A DNA stretch of 64,000 nt. It comes from Bacillota bacterium (GTDB lineage Bacteria; Bacillota; Clostridia; Lachnospirales; Anaerotignaceae). The position numbers and the translations under genes are program-made. This document shows, piece by piece, positions 27,338-34,961 of this stretch. How positions within the stretch are numbered: the stretch's first letter is position 1; each line of letters starts with the position of its first letter. The notes under the pieces were generated by a model. It was not told the origin of the DNA, searched no databases, and was given only the letters and a program-made list of their open reading frames with translations. The DNA lies in NCBI GenBank assembly GCA_022791155.1, contig JAAVYN010000013.1, forward strand, positions 62,001 through 126,000. The letters run 5' to 3'.

Positions 27338-27904
27338 ATGTTTTATTGTTTGGATTTGAAAAAAATGTTGAACAGATTGATGACGGTTATATTTGTGTTG
27401 TCAATTGTTGCTGTTTCGGCAAGATATTTTGTTTTGCCGAGGATTTTTGGCAGAGGGAACAGGGAACTGGTTGAAAAATATGCCAAAGAATATGAACTGG
27501 AAGAAAGCGTGGTTTATGCCGTGATTTATGCCGAAAGTGGATTTGACAGCAATGCACTTTCGCCAAAAGGAGCCAAGGGGCTTATGCAAATCACCGACAG
27601 AACTGGAGAATGGGGAGCCGAGGAAACAGGAATTGAAAATTTTGAAACAAATATGCTTTTTGATCCAGAAACAAACATACATATTGGTTGTTGGTATTTA
27701 AGTGTGCTTCTTAAACAATATGATTACAAACTTGACACAGCGCTTGCGGCATATAATGCGGGAAGTGGAAACGTGAGCAGATGGCTTTATGATGTGGAAT
27801 ATTCATCTGATTTAATGACGCTTGACAAAATTCCGTTTGAAGAAACCCGAAAATATATACTAAAAGTCAATGCTGTCAAAAAGATATATGACTTTTTATA
27901 TTAA
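27338..27904 (+). CDS. lytic transglycosylase, SLT domain
   Basis: A 188-residue membrane-anchored peptidoglycan lyase of the Slt70 C-terminal (SLT) type. One N-terminal transmembrane helix (about 12-32, MTVIFVLSIVAVSARYFVL) exposes the catalytic domain outside. The catalytic Glu is in VIYAESGFDSNALSPKGAKG, followed by GLMQIT and the AAYNAGSGNV motif, all standard. It cleaves the MurNAc-GlcNAc bond to form 1,6-anhydro ends. It follows coaE in the same order as in many Clostridia. ATG after ATAGGAG. Confidence 0.93.
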   Translation: MFYCLDLKKMLNRLMTVIFVLSIVAVSARYFVLPRIFGRGNRELVEKYAKEYELEESVVYAVIYAESGFDSNALSPKGAKGLMQITDRTGEWGAEETGIENFETNMLFDPETNIHIGCWYLSVLLKQYDYKLDTALAAYNAGSGNVSRWLYDVEYSSDLMTLDKIPFEETRKYILKVNAVKKIYDFLY

Positions 27905-27919
27905 AGCTTAGGAGAAAGT

Positions 27920-29512
27920 ATGAAAAAATTTTGTTTATTATTCATATGTTCAATGTTGGTTTTTACAGCCTGTGCTGATAAAAATGAAAGCCAGTCGGCC
28001 ATAGTTGCAACACAAATTGGCGAGGCCGACAAAATGAGCAAAAAAGACAACAAAGATTTGACGCTTAGCATGAGAACGGCAAAAACTCTTAACCCTTTGA
28101 AGAATGAAGAAGAAACTGTCGATTTGGTGCTTAGAATTATGTTTGAGCCGCTCATTGAGATTGACAACAATTATAAGCCTTCGCCATCTATAGCTGAAAG
28201 CTGGTATTACACAGAAGAAGGAACTCTTTTGACAATAAAACTAAAATCTGGACTCACATGGCATGATGGAAGCGCCATAACTGCCGATGATGTGATATAC
28301 TCGTTGAACACAATAAGAAATGCGCCTGAAACATCAATATATAAAAAATGTGCCGAAAGCATAATACGATATAGCAAAGCTGACGATCTCACTGTGAATG
28401 TAAAATTTAACCGTTCATATGTGGGAAATGTGTATGCAATGAGTTTTCCTGTAATATCAAGTCAATATTATGGTTCGGGGGCAAATGTGGAATTTGCGCC
28501 TATGGGAAGTGGCGCATACAAATTTGAAAGCTATACTGCCGCGCAGGAACTTCGTTTGAAAGCATCAGAAAACAGTTTCACAAAAAAACCGTCAATTGAA
28601 AACATAATCGTTTCAATAACAACTGATTCAGACACAGACATATACACATTTAGTCAAAGGATTACAGACAGTGTTATAGCCGATGAGACGATTTTGGGAA
28701 GATTTGACTTTGATGACGGAAGCAAAAAATATAGCTTTACAGACAACTATTTTGATTTCATTGGATTTAACTATGACAAGCATATGTTTAATGACAAAAA
28801 CATAAGAAAAGCCATTGTTCACTCAATTCCTGTTGAAAGCATAATTGAGGCCATATATCTTTCGAATGCAGAAGCAGCGCTGACACCTTTGAACAGAGAA
28901 AGTTTTTTGTGGCCGAATGATGAAAGAACAGAGTATGAATATGATCTATCAACAGCAAGAAATATATTGCAAACAGCCGGATATGTGCTCAACAACGGCT
29001 CAAACGTTAGAGAAAAATGGTTTGAGGATGGCGTGCAGACTTTGTCATTTTCAATTCTTGTGAATGATGAAAATGAACAGCGCCGTCAAATGGCTGTCAA
29101 AATTGCTGAGGAGCTAAACAGCATTGGCTTTGCAATTGCCGTTGAATCTGTGGATTTTGAGACATTCAAATCACGCCTTGAAAACGGTGAATATGACATG
29201 TTTCTTGGAGGTTTTGAGCTTTCAATTGTTCCCGATTTTGGATTTTTATATGAAACGGGGAGTGACATGAACTATTCAAAATATTCCAATGAGAAAATCG
29301 ATGAACTTATAGAGGAATACAGAAGCTCGGTGAGTGAGTCTGACATAAAAAACAACATGACTTTGCTTATAAATGAGATATATGAAGAATTGCCGTATAT
29401 AGGCATTGTGTTCAGGAAATCGGCGCTTTTCACTGATGAGAGGATTGGCGGAAACGTTCTTCCAATTCAATTTGATGCCTATAACAATATAGAGGAATGG
29501 ACAATAGAATAG
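27920..29512 (+). CDS. oligopeptide/nickel-type ABC transporter substrate-binding lipoprotein
   Basis: A 530-residue extracytoplasmic binding protein of family 5 (SBP_bac_5, DppA/OppA-like). The N-terminus KKFCLLFICSMLVFTAC is a lipoprotein signal with lipobox FTAC, Cys near 18. Conserved SBP_5 features: TLNPLKNEEE-type start, LKSGLTWHDGSAITADDVIY (about 107-126) and PMGSGAYKFESY (about 193). It is an orphan: no permease or ATPase genes adjoin it, so it either uses a transporter coded elsewhere or acts as a receptor. Ligand unknown. ATG 27920 follows TTAGGAGA. Confidence 0.9.
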   Translation: MKKFCLLFICSMLVFTACADKNESQSAIVATQIGEADKMSKKDNKDLTLSMRTAKTLNPLKNEEETVDLVLRIMFEPLIEIDNNYKPSPSIAESWYYTEEGTLLTIKLKSGLTWHDGSAITADDVIYSLNTIRNAPETSIYKKCAESIIRYSKADDLTVNVKFNRSYVGNVYAMSFPVISSQYYGSGANVEFAPMGSGAYKFESYTAAQELRLKASENSFTKKPSIENIIVSITTDSDTDIYTFSQRITDSVIADETILGRFDFDDGSKKYSFTDNYFDFIGFNYDKHMFNDKNIRKAIVHSIPVESIIEAIYLSNAEAALTPLNRESFLWPNDERTEYEYDLSTARNILQTAGYVLNNGSNVREKWFEDGVQTLSFSILVNDENEQRRQMAVKIAEELNSIGFAIAVESVDFETFKSRLENGEYDMFLGGFELSIVPDFGFLYETGSDMNYSKYSNEKIDELIEEYRSSVSESDIKNNMTLLINEIYEELPYIGIVFRKSALFTDERIGGNVLPIQFDAYNNIEEWTIE

Positions 29513-29566
29513 CTTGAAGTTTTATCAATATAATTCGGAAAAGCTTTAGTTTTGGGAGGTGATTAT

Positions 29567-30559
29567 TTGTCGCAGATAAGAAAGGACATTATAACAGGAG
29601 ACTGGGTCATATTTGCTTCCAACAGACGCAAAAAGCCATATCATTTTAATAAAAAAAGCATAACTACCAATGCATCAAGCAGTGAAAACTGTCCGTTTTG
29701 TCCTGGACATGAGGCTCAAACGCCACCAGACAAATATTGCGACACAGATGGAAAAAATTGGAACATACGAGTGTTTGAAAATTTATATCCTGCTGTGGAA
29801 AGCGAAAGCTGTGACAACAAAACAGAGAATTTTTATGAATCGGAAGCTGGATTTGGAATTCATGAAGTTGTTGTTGACACGCCAAACCATTTTGACGACC
29901 CTGAGGATTTTGATATTGCAAAGCTCATAAAGCTTTTTGGCGTCATAAAAATGCGTTTGAACGACATAAAAAATGACGAACGAATTAAATATATACAAAT
30001 TTTCAAAAATAACGGCCCGGAAGCGGGAGCATCAATAGCACATTCCCACTGGCAAATTATAGGGGTTCCAATAGTTCCGCCAGAACAGAAAAAAGCTGTT
30101 GAAAACATGAAAAGATATAAAGATGAAAATGATGAGTGCGTTTTATGCAAAATGGTTGTGCATGAGCTTAAAAATAAAGAGAGAATAATAAATGAAAACA
30201 AAAGCTTCATTGCCATTGTTCCATATGCCGCGAAATATAGTTTTGAAGTTATGATGTTGCCAAAAAGACATGTTTCATCATTTGCTGACTTTGAACATGA
30301 AGAAATTGAAGACATGGCAAGCATGTTTTCGTGGGTTTTGCACAGAGTGAAAAAACTCAAGCATGACATTGGATATAACATATGTTTTCAGGAAAAGCCT
30401 GAGGAATTTGATGATTCATATTTTCATTGGTATATGAAAATATTTCCGCGTCTTGGCTCACCTGCTGGATTTGAATTTGCCACAGGATGTTATATAAATC
30501 CTCTGCTTCCAGAAGTGGCAGCAGAAAAATATAGAGCTGGTGAAAGCTGGGATAAATGA
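29567..30559 (+). CDS. galT: galactose-1-phosphate uridylyltransferase
   Basis: A 330-residue GalT that exchanges UMP between UDP-glucose and galactose-1-phosphate in the Leloir pathway. The N-terminal half has CPFCPGHE (zinc Cys pair) and the catalytic histidine motif AHSHWQIIG near residue 160, the C-terminal half the second HIT-like unit with the FHWYMKIFPR segment. Note HSHWQ where the Escherichia coli enzyme has HPHGQ. TTG 29567 is the start, with GGGAGGTG upstream; the in-frame TTG at 29552 lies in the ribosome site. No galK or galE adjoins. A related UDP-sugar or ADP-glucose phosphorylase function cannot be ruled out. Confidence 0.85.
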   Translation: MSQIRKDIITGDWVIFASNRRKKPYHFNKKSITTNASSSENCPFCPGHEAQTPPDKYCDTDGKNWNIRVFENLYPAVESESCDNKTENFYESEAGFGIHEVVVDTPNHFDDPEDFDIAKLIKLFGVIKMRLNDIKNDERIKYIQIFKNNGPEAGASIAHSHWQIIGVPIVPPEQKKAVENMKRYKDENDECVLCKMVVHELKNKERIINENKSFIAIVPYAAKYSFEVMMLPKRHVSSFADFEHEEIEDMASMFSWVLHRVKKLKHDIGYNICFQEKPEEFDDSYFHWYMKIFPRLGSPAGFEFATGCYINPLLPEVAAEKYRAGESWDK

Positions 30560-30593
30560 TGTTTTTATAAACTTATCACAAACTTATATTTTT

Positions 30594-30624
30594 AACGCTG
30601 GGCTTTTAAGCATCAGCGTTTTTG
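30594..30624 (+). terminator. terminator after galT
   Basis: Stem AACGCTG (30594-30600) with CAGCGTT (30614-30620), extended by GCTT/AAGC, then TTTT. Confidence 0.85.
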
Positions 30625-30735
30625 CATTATGGAGAAGGCTACATTTTTGATTATATAATTTTTTAATTTCGAAAATTTATGAGTCGAATATTCTATATTT
30701 CATACATTTATAAAATTGCATATGCTAATGTATAA

Positions 30736-30764
30736 TTGACAGTGCAAATTAAATAATTTATACT
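30736..30764 (+). promoter_or_regulatory. strong promoter of the DNA methyltransferase gene
   Basis: Consensus TTGACA (30736-30741), 17-bp spacer, TATACT (30759-30764). The leader is about 110 nt. A strong own promoter fits a modification enzyme that must be made early. Confidence 0.78.
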
Positions 30765-30879
30765 ATCAAATGATAATTATTTTCAGATTTTTATGTTATG
30801 CAAAAATATATTTATATTAAAAATTTGGATTGGTGTTTTCGATGGCGGCTATCAAGTCAAATAGGAGAGGGCTTAAATC

Positions 30880-32163
30880 ATGACAGAACATAAAATAATA
30901 TTTGGTGACAGCCGGGCGCTTAATAAAATTGATGACAAGTCAGTGCAGTTGATAATCACATCGCCGCCATACTGGCAGTTGAAGGATTATGGCACAGAGG
31001 ATCAAATTGGGTTTAATGACAGCTATGAAGAATATATAAACAATCTAAACATTGTGTGGAAAGAGTGCGACAGGGTTCTTGCTGATGGTTGCAGATTATG
31101 CATTAACATTGGAGATCAGTTTGCGCGTTCTGTCTATTATGGAAGATATAAAGTGATTCCAATCAGAACAGAAATAATCCGCTTTTGCGAATCGTTGGGA
31201 ATGGACTATATGGGAGCCATAATATGGCAAAAGACAACAACAATGAACACTTCCGGCGGCGGCGCCGTCATGGGCAGTTTTCCATATCCGCGCAATGGCA
31301 TATTAAAAATGGATTATGAATTTATACTTATATTCAAAAAATTGGGCAACGCGCCTAAACCGACCAAAAAACAAAAGGAAGACTCGGCCATGACGAAAGA
31401 GGAATGGAAACAATATTTTTCTTCTCACTGGAATTTCAGTGGCGTCAGACAGTTGGAACATATAGCAATGTTTCCGGAGGAATTGCCCAAAAGGCTAATC
31501 AAAATGTTTTCGTTTGTTGGAGAGACAGTTTTTGATCCATTTGCCGGAAGCGGCACAACATCTTTGGCCGCCAAACATTTGGGCCGAAACTCAATTGGAT
31601 ATGAGATAAACAAAAAGTTCTTTCCAATTATCAAAGAGAAACTTTGCGGCAATCAGGCTTCGCTTTTCTGCGATGACAATGTTATATTTGATGACGACAA
31701 TGAGGGCGTTGGAAACACGTTTGATGATTTGCCTTACATTTTTTGCGACCCTCACAAAATGGACAAAAAAATCGACATAAAAGAACTTCAATTCGGCTCA
31801 AAAATTGATGGAAAAGAACAAAAGAAACTTGAGCTTTTCACTGTGAAAAATGTGATTTGTCCAAACAAAATTGAGCTTGGAAACGGCACGATTGTTAAAC
31901 TGATGGGAATACAAACTGTTCCGCTTTTCGAAAAAGAAGCCATTGATTTTTTGCGCCGCAAGTTTGAAAAGAGAAAAGTGTTTTTGAAACATGACTCTGT
32001 GAAGCGCGACGATGACGGCAATTTGCTTTGCTATGTATATCTTGACAACAGAACTTTTGTCAACAATCATTTGATCAAAACAGGATATGTTGCGGTTGAC
32101 ACTGAAGTGGATTATAAATTCAAAAATAAGTTTTTGAGCTCATTGCCTAAAAAAAATTTATAG
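30880..32163 (+). CDS. site-specific DNA methyltransferase (N4-cytosine type) with degenerate SNase-like C-terminal domain
   Basis: A 427-residue beta-class DNA methyltransferase: catalytic motif TSPPYW (residues 29-34) precedes the AdoMet motif DPFAGSGTT (about 219), and SPPYW rather than DPPY points to N4-cytosine. Residues about 310-420 align by eye with staphylococcal nuclease (GTIVKLMGIQTV, then KVFLKHDS, LLCYVYLDNRTFVNNHLI, KTGYVAVD), but the nuclease Arg35, Glu43 and Arg87 positions read Lys, Pro and Asn, so it should bind rather than cut. Convergent with an MjaI-like endonuclease gene; together they form a type II system predicted to recognise CTAG. ATG 30880 follows AGGAGAGG. It should protect host CTAG sites. 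Confidence 0.88.
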   Translation: MTEHKIIFGDSRALNKIDDKSVQLIITSPPYWQLKDYGTEDQIGFNDSYEEYINNLNIVWKECDRVLADGCRLCINIGDQFARSVYYGRYKVIPIRTEIIRFCESLGMDYMGAIIWQKTTTMNTSGGGAVMGSFPYPRNGILKMDYEFILIFKKLGNAPKPTKKQKEDSAMTKEEWKQYFSSHWNFSGVRQLEHIAMFPEELPKRLIKMFSFVGETVFDPFAGSGTTSLAAKHLGRNSIGYEINKKFFPIIKEKLCGNQASLFCDDNVIFDDDNEGVGNTFDDLPYIFCDPHKMDKKIDIKELQFGSKIDGKEQKKLELFTVKNVICPNKIELGNGTIVKLMGIQTVPLFEKEAIDFLRRKFEKRKVFLKHDSVKRDDDGNLLCYVYLDNRTFVNNHLIKTGYVAVDTEVDYKFKNKFLSSLPKKNL

Positions 32164-32183
32164 GCCGGGCCTTTTCTCGGCCT
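32162..32183. terminator. short hairpin between methyltransferase and endonuclease genes
   Basis: AGGCCG (32162-32167) with CGGCCT (32178-32183), overlapping the methyltransferase stop codon. On the minus strand it is followed by TATAAATTTTTTTT, so it works best for the endonuclease transcript. Confidence 0.6.
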
Positions 32184-32186
32184 TTG

Positions 32187-32777
32187 TCAATCTTCAATTT
32201 CGACATTTAATCCATTTTTATTTTTTTTATAATATGCCATTTTCACATCAATTACTTCCGGCAGATGAGACATTGTTTTGTATGTGTCAGGCTTTATGGA
32301 ATATGCGGTGTCACCAACATAGCCATCAATGCCCAAAGCTTCTTCCTCTGGAGAAGACAGACTATATGAACTTCCACTTTCAGCTGCAATTTTTGCCAAA
32401 ACAGCTTCTTGAATATGTAAGCCATTGTATGTTTTTGTTACAACTAAGTCATTAACCCAGTCATGAACCATTTCTCTGTCAATGAGATTGACGGCTTCTT
32501 TTAAGTTTTCAATTTGCTCCATTATTTTGTCTGTTGCATTGTCAATTGCATTGGGATGCTGGCCTGTGTAGAACTTGCCCCAGTCATTGGAAGAAGTTTT
32601 GCCGGCTGTTTTTTTATATTCGGCAAATTGTTCTGAAAGCTGTCCAACAACTTTTGGCCGCGTTCCGTGGGCGTTTTGGTTTGCCAAGTTCATCAATTGC
32701 GATGTATATTTTGGGAAAATTGGTGACTTGCTTTCGTTGATTTTGGCTATTTCTTCATTTTTAATATTAAAATTCAT
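32187..32777 (-). CDS. MjaI-family type II restriction endonuclease
   Basis: A 196-residue protein that I assign to the RE_MjaI family (prototype MjaI of Methanocaldococcus, cutting C^TAG) from the pattern NQNAHGTRPKVVGQLSE, the TGQHPNAIDNATDKI segment and DREMVHDWVNDLVVTKTYNG. A candidate nuclease core is EALGIDGYVGDTAYSIKP near residues 148-165, where acidic residues precede a beta strand ending in Ile-Lys. Length matches the family. It faces the cognate methyltransferase tail to tail, the usual layout of a type II system. No C-protein controller gene is seen. Start ATG 32777 after AAGGTGA. The family call is from memory of the family, not from a search. Confidence 0.75.
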   Translation of the reverse strand: MNFNIKNEEIAKINESKSPIFPKYTSQLMNLANQNAHGTRPKVVGQLSEQFAEYKKTAGKTSSNDWGKFYTGQHPNAIDNATDKIMEQIENLKEAVNLIDREMVHDWVNDLVVTKTYNGLHIQEAVLAKIAAESGSSYSLSSPEEEALGIDGYVGDTAYSIKPDTYKTMSHLPEVIDVKMAYYKKNKNGLNVEIED

Positions 32778-33053
32778 GTTTGGTCACCTTCTAAGTTTTT
32801 AAGACATTATAACACAATGTTTGACAATTTTGCTAAAATTTCTGCTTGTTGGTTTGTGGGTGAGAAGGATTGCTGTAATCGGCTGTGTTAATGTTATGAT
32901 GCAAAAATTTTTTTGGATAGACGCAATTTGTGAAAAGCAATATTATTTTTTGATTTTTGGCGTTTGTCCAAAGTTGAGTATATTTTTATGTTAAATGACA
33001 GGGGATTTTTCGAAATTTTGTTGTGATGATCAAATTTTTTGAATGAATTTTTA

Positions 33054-33080
33054 GACGACTGTCTGTGAAAGACAGCCGCC
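33054..33080 (-). other. hairpin downstream of the ferritin-like gene
   Basis: On the minus strand GGCGGCTGTCT pairs with AGACAGTCGTC (plus 33070-33080 and 33054-33064, two G-U pairs). It lacks a U-run, so it is a weak terminator candidate. The rest of 32778-33141 holds only the endonuclease promoter region (TATAAT on the minus strand at 32811-32806) and no ORF. Confidence 0.4.
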
Positions 33081-33141
33081 TGTATGAATGATTTGAAATT
33101 ATAAGAAGCTCAAGCAGCAACATGAGAGAGGAAAGGGAATG

Positions 33142-33618
33142 TCAGTGATTGTTGTGAAAAAGATAGACATTGAGAACAGAGTGGTTTTGCTCGTCATTAA
33201 GCATTGAATTTATTGTGTTCAAAATGCTTTGGTCAGTGAACATATTTGACAAATCTCTGTAGAACCTTGCCGATTCAACTTCTGAAACTATGTTTTTGTT
33301 ATATTCGTCTGCCAAATTATTTCCATCAAAGACATATTCTTTTGGCTGTATCTGAGGAACCACGCCAAACATTTTTTCATAGATTTCGCCAAGGAGCTTG
33401 CTGTGCCGCACTTCGTCAAGAAACATGCTTCTCAAAATTTCTATGTCATCTTCTTTTTGGGAAAGCGAGGACAGCGTTTTATATTTGGCGGCGTCTTCCG
33501 CTTCATATTCCATGGCCATTATTAAAAGTTCGGCAAGCTTTTCGTCATAATTTATGTTTTGAGCGGTTAAACTTTTGTCTGGGCTTTTTTCGGACTCGTC
33601 TAAGTTGTAAGGATACAT
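33142..33618 (-). CDS. ferritin-like / rubrerythrin-family protein
   Basis: A 158-residue four-helix-bundle protein of the ferritin-like superfamily. Metal-ligand positions are visible as Glu in AMEYEAEDAAKY (about residue 37-44), ExxH in FLDEVRHSKLLGE (about 68-75), Glu in VSEVESARFY (about 115) and ExxH in LNDEQNHSVLNV (about 142). It lacks the C-terminal rubredoxin domain of full rubrerythrin. A di-iron peroxide- or oxygen-handling role is likely in an anaerobe; coat-associated ferritin-like proteins of spore formers are an alternative. It is monocistronic. Start ATG 33618 after AGGGAG. Confidence 0.8.
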   Translation of the reverse strand: MYPYNLDESEKSPDKSLTAQNINYDEKLAELLIMAMEYEAEDAAKYKTLSSLSQKEDDIEILRSMFLDEVRHSKLLGEIYEKMFGVVPQIQPKEYVFDGNNLADEYNKNIVSEVESARFYRDLSNMFTDQSILNTINSMLNDEQNHSVLNVYLFHNNH

Positions 33619-33818
33619 TTCAACACTCCCTATTTAGTAAATTAGTATTAGTTTAATTATATTCGTGGCAATGGAAAAGATTACATTGAATATGACAGAA
33701 AACCATTTCAATGATTCTGCAAATGTGCCAAAATTCAAAACTTGCTTTATTTAGTATCTCATCGCATGGCTTTGAATAAAATGAAATTAAGCATAATAAA
33801 AACTAAGGGGAGAATTTT

Positions 33819-33962
33819 GTGCAAAAAAAAATTATTGGTATAATATTGGCATCAATGGGAATTGGAATGTTAATGGTTATATTTCTTCCATGGTGGGGAT
33901 TTGCGGCGGCAGCTGTTATGGTTGTTGCTGGCGGGCTTTTGATATTTGGGAAGTGGTGTTGA
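33819..33962 (+). CDS. 47-residue membrane protein
   Basis: Small ORF MQKKIIGIILASMGIGMLMV onward, ending in IFGKWC. It starts with GTG 33819, with AAGGGGAG about six bases upstream, and consists of two hydrophobic stretches (about 5-23 and 27-43) separated by a LPWWG turn, so a two-pass hairpin membrane protein. It is on the plus strand between two minus-strand genes. The good ribosome site and uninterrupted hydrophobic design support a real gene; no function can be assigned. Confidence 0.65.
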   Translation: MQKKIIGIILASMGIGMLMVIFLPWWGFAAAAVMVVAGGLLIFGKWC

Positions 33963-33973
33963 GAGAAAAATAA

Positions 33974-34019
33974 AAACTCCCAATCATGAAATGAAGTTGG
34001 ACATTCATGCTGAGAGTTT
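33974..34019 (-). terminator. terminator of rpmB
   Basis: Imperfect long stem on the minus strand with AAACTC at the base pairing with GAGTTT (plus 34014-34019 and 33974-33979) and CATGAA/TTCATG inside, followed by TTTTATTTTT. Confidence 0.6.
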
Positions 34020-34027
34020 GTGATATT

Positions 34028-34228
34028 TTATATGGCGCGAGTAACTTTACCTGAACGCATACATCTTGTGCAAATGTAAATTGATTTGACAGTTCCATTA
34101 TCATTGATTTTGACTTTTTTGACATTTGGCTTCCAGGTTTTGTTGGCACGGCGGCTAACCTGGCTTCTGTTTATGCTGATTCTATGGCCTGTCTGCTGAG
34201 TTTTTGCACAAATTTCACATTTTGCCAT
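34028..34228 (-). CDS. rpmB: 50S ribosomal protein L28
   Basis: A 66-residue L28, cytoplasmic large-subunit protein. MAKCEICAKTQQTGHRISI and the C-terminal YICTRCMRSGKVTRAI keep both CxxC pairs (zinc-binding form). Strong AAGGAGGTG before ATG 34228. It is divergent from asp23-fakA, the same arrangement as rpmB-yloU-yloV of Bacillus. Confidence 0.97.
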   Translation of the reverse strand: MAKCEICAKTQQTGHRISINRSQVSRRANKTWKPNVKKVKINDNGTVKSIYICTRCMRSGKVTRAI

Positions 34229-34431
34229 TACTTTGCACCTCCTTGAATTTCATAAAAAATTATATTTATAACACAGTTCTTAAACATAAACACAACAAAG
34301 CTATTCTATCAGAAATGGTTTAATATTGCAAGCGAAATAGAACAAAAAAGGCACTTTTTATAATATTTTTATTGCCACAATGAGATAAGAGAACAATATA
34401 TAAATTTTTTCTATGAGTTTGGACAACTTTA

Positions 34432-34440
34432 TGGTATAAT
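34432..34440 (+). promoter_or_regulatory. extended -10 promoter candidate upstream of asp23
   Basis: TGGTATAAT, an extended -10 (TGnTATAAT) without a clear -35. It gives a leader of about 145 nt. Confidence 0.4.
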
Positions 34441-34502
34441 AGCGACAGTGAATTTGGCGGAAATGGGGCAGGTTTATGGCTTTTGTTTACTTTGCAAATT
34501 TT

Positions 34503-34531
34503 TTGACCGTTTGGGAAACATTTGTTATAAA
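34503..34531 (+). promoter_or_regulatory. promoter of asp23-fakA
   Basis: TTGACC (34503-34508), 17-bp spacer, TATAAA (34526-34531). The remainder of the 363-bp gap between rpmB and asp23 is AT-rich and holds the divergent rpmB promoter; I see no other structure. Confidence 0.68.
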
Positions 34532-34591
34532 GCTTAACACTCACTGTTTCTGCAATATAACTAAAAAATATATCTTATAGGAGGAATGTAT

Positions 34592-34948
34592 ATGCCGGCT
34601 AAAATAGAAAATGATCTGGGCGTTATTACAATAGAAAATGAAGTTATAGCTAAAATTGCAGGCATAACAGCCATGGAATGCTATGGCATTGTTGGAATGG
34701 CTGCAAAAAATGTTAAAGATGGTTTTTTTCAGCTTCTCAAAGTTGAGAGTTTGACAAAAGGAATTAAAGTTGTCATTGATGAAAATAAAATTTCAATGGA
34801 TCTTCACATAATTGTTGAATATGGAACAAACATTTCCGCCATAGCAGATAATATTATCAGCACTGTCAAATATAAAATAGGACAGACGCTTGAACTTGAG
34901 GTTGAGAAAATAAACATATTTGTTGAAGGCGTCAGAGTTGATAATTAA
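34592..34948 (+). CDS. Asp23/Gls24 family protein (YloU-like)
   Basis: A 118-residue envelope stress protein of the Asp23/Gls24 family. The whole length matches: NDLGVITIENEVIAKIAG, AMECYGIVGMA, then a beta-rich middle and VEKINIFVEGVRV at the end. Family members sit at the membrane or in the cytoplasm and are linked to cell-wall homeostasis. ATG 34592 is preferred over the in-frame ATG two codons earlier because AGGAGG is then seven bases away. It is followed 13 bp later by fakA, as in most Firmicutes. Confidence 0.93.
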   Translation: MPAKIENDLGVITIENEVIAKIAGITAMECYGIVGMAAKNVKDGFFQLLKVESLTKGIKVVIDENKISMDLHIIVEYGTNISAIADNIISTVKYKIGQTLELEVEKINIFVEGVRVDN

Positions 34949-34961
34949 GGAGGAAACACAG

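Noticed and set aside
31800..32163. Active nuclease fused to the methyltransferase (self-contained restriction enzyme)
   Set aside because: The SNase catalytic Arg, Glu and Arg positions are replaced, and a separate endonuclease gene lies next to it.
33054..33080. Strong terminator for the ferritin-like gene
   Set aside because: The stem is good, but no U-run follows on the minus strand, so it is listed only as a hairpin.
34320..34544. 74-codon minus-strand ORF upstream of asp23
   Set aside because: Covers the asp23 promoter region, has no ribosome site, and its composition is that of random AT-rich sequence.
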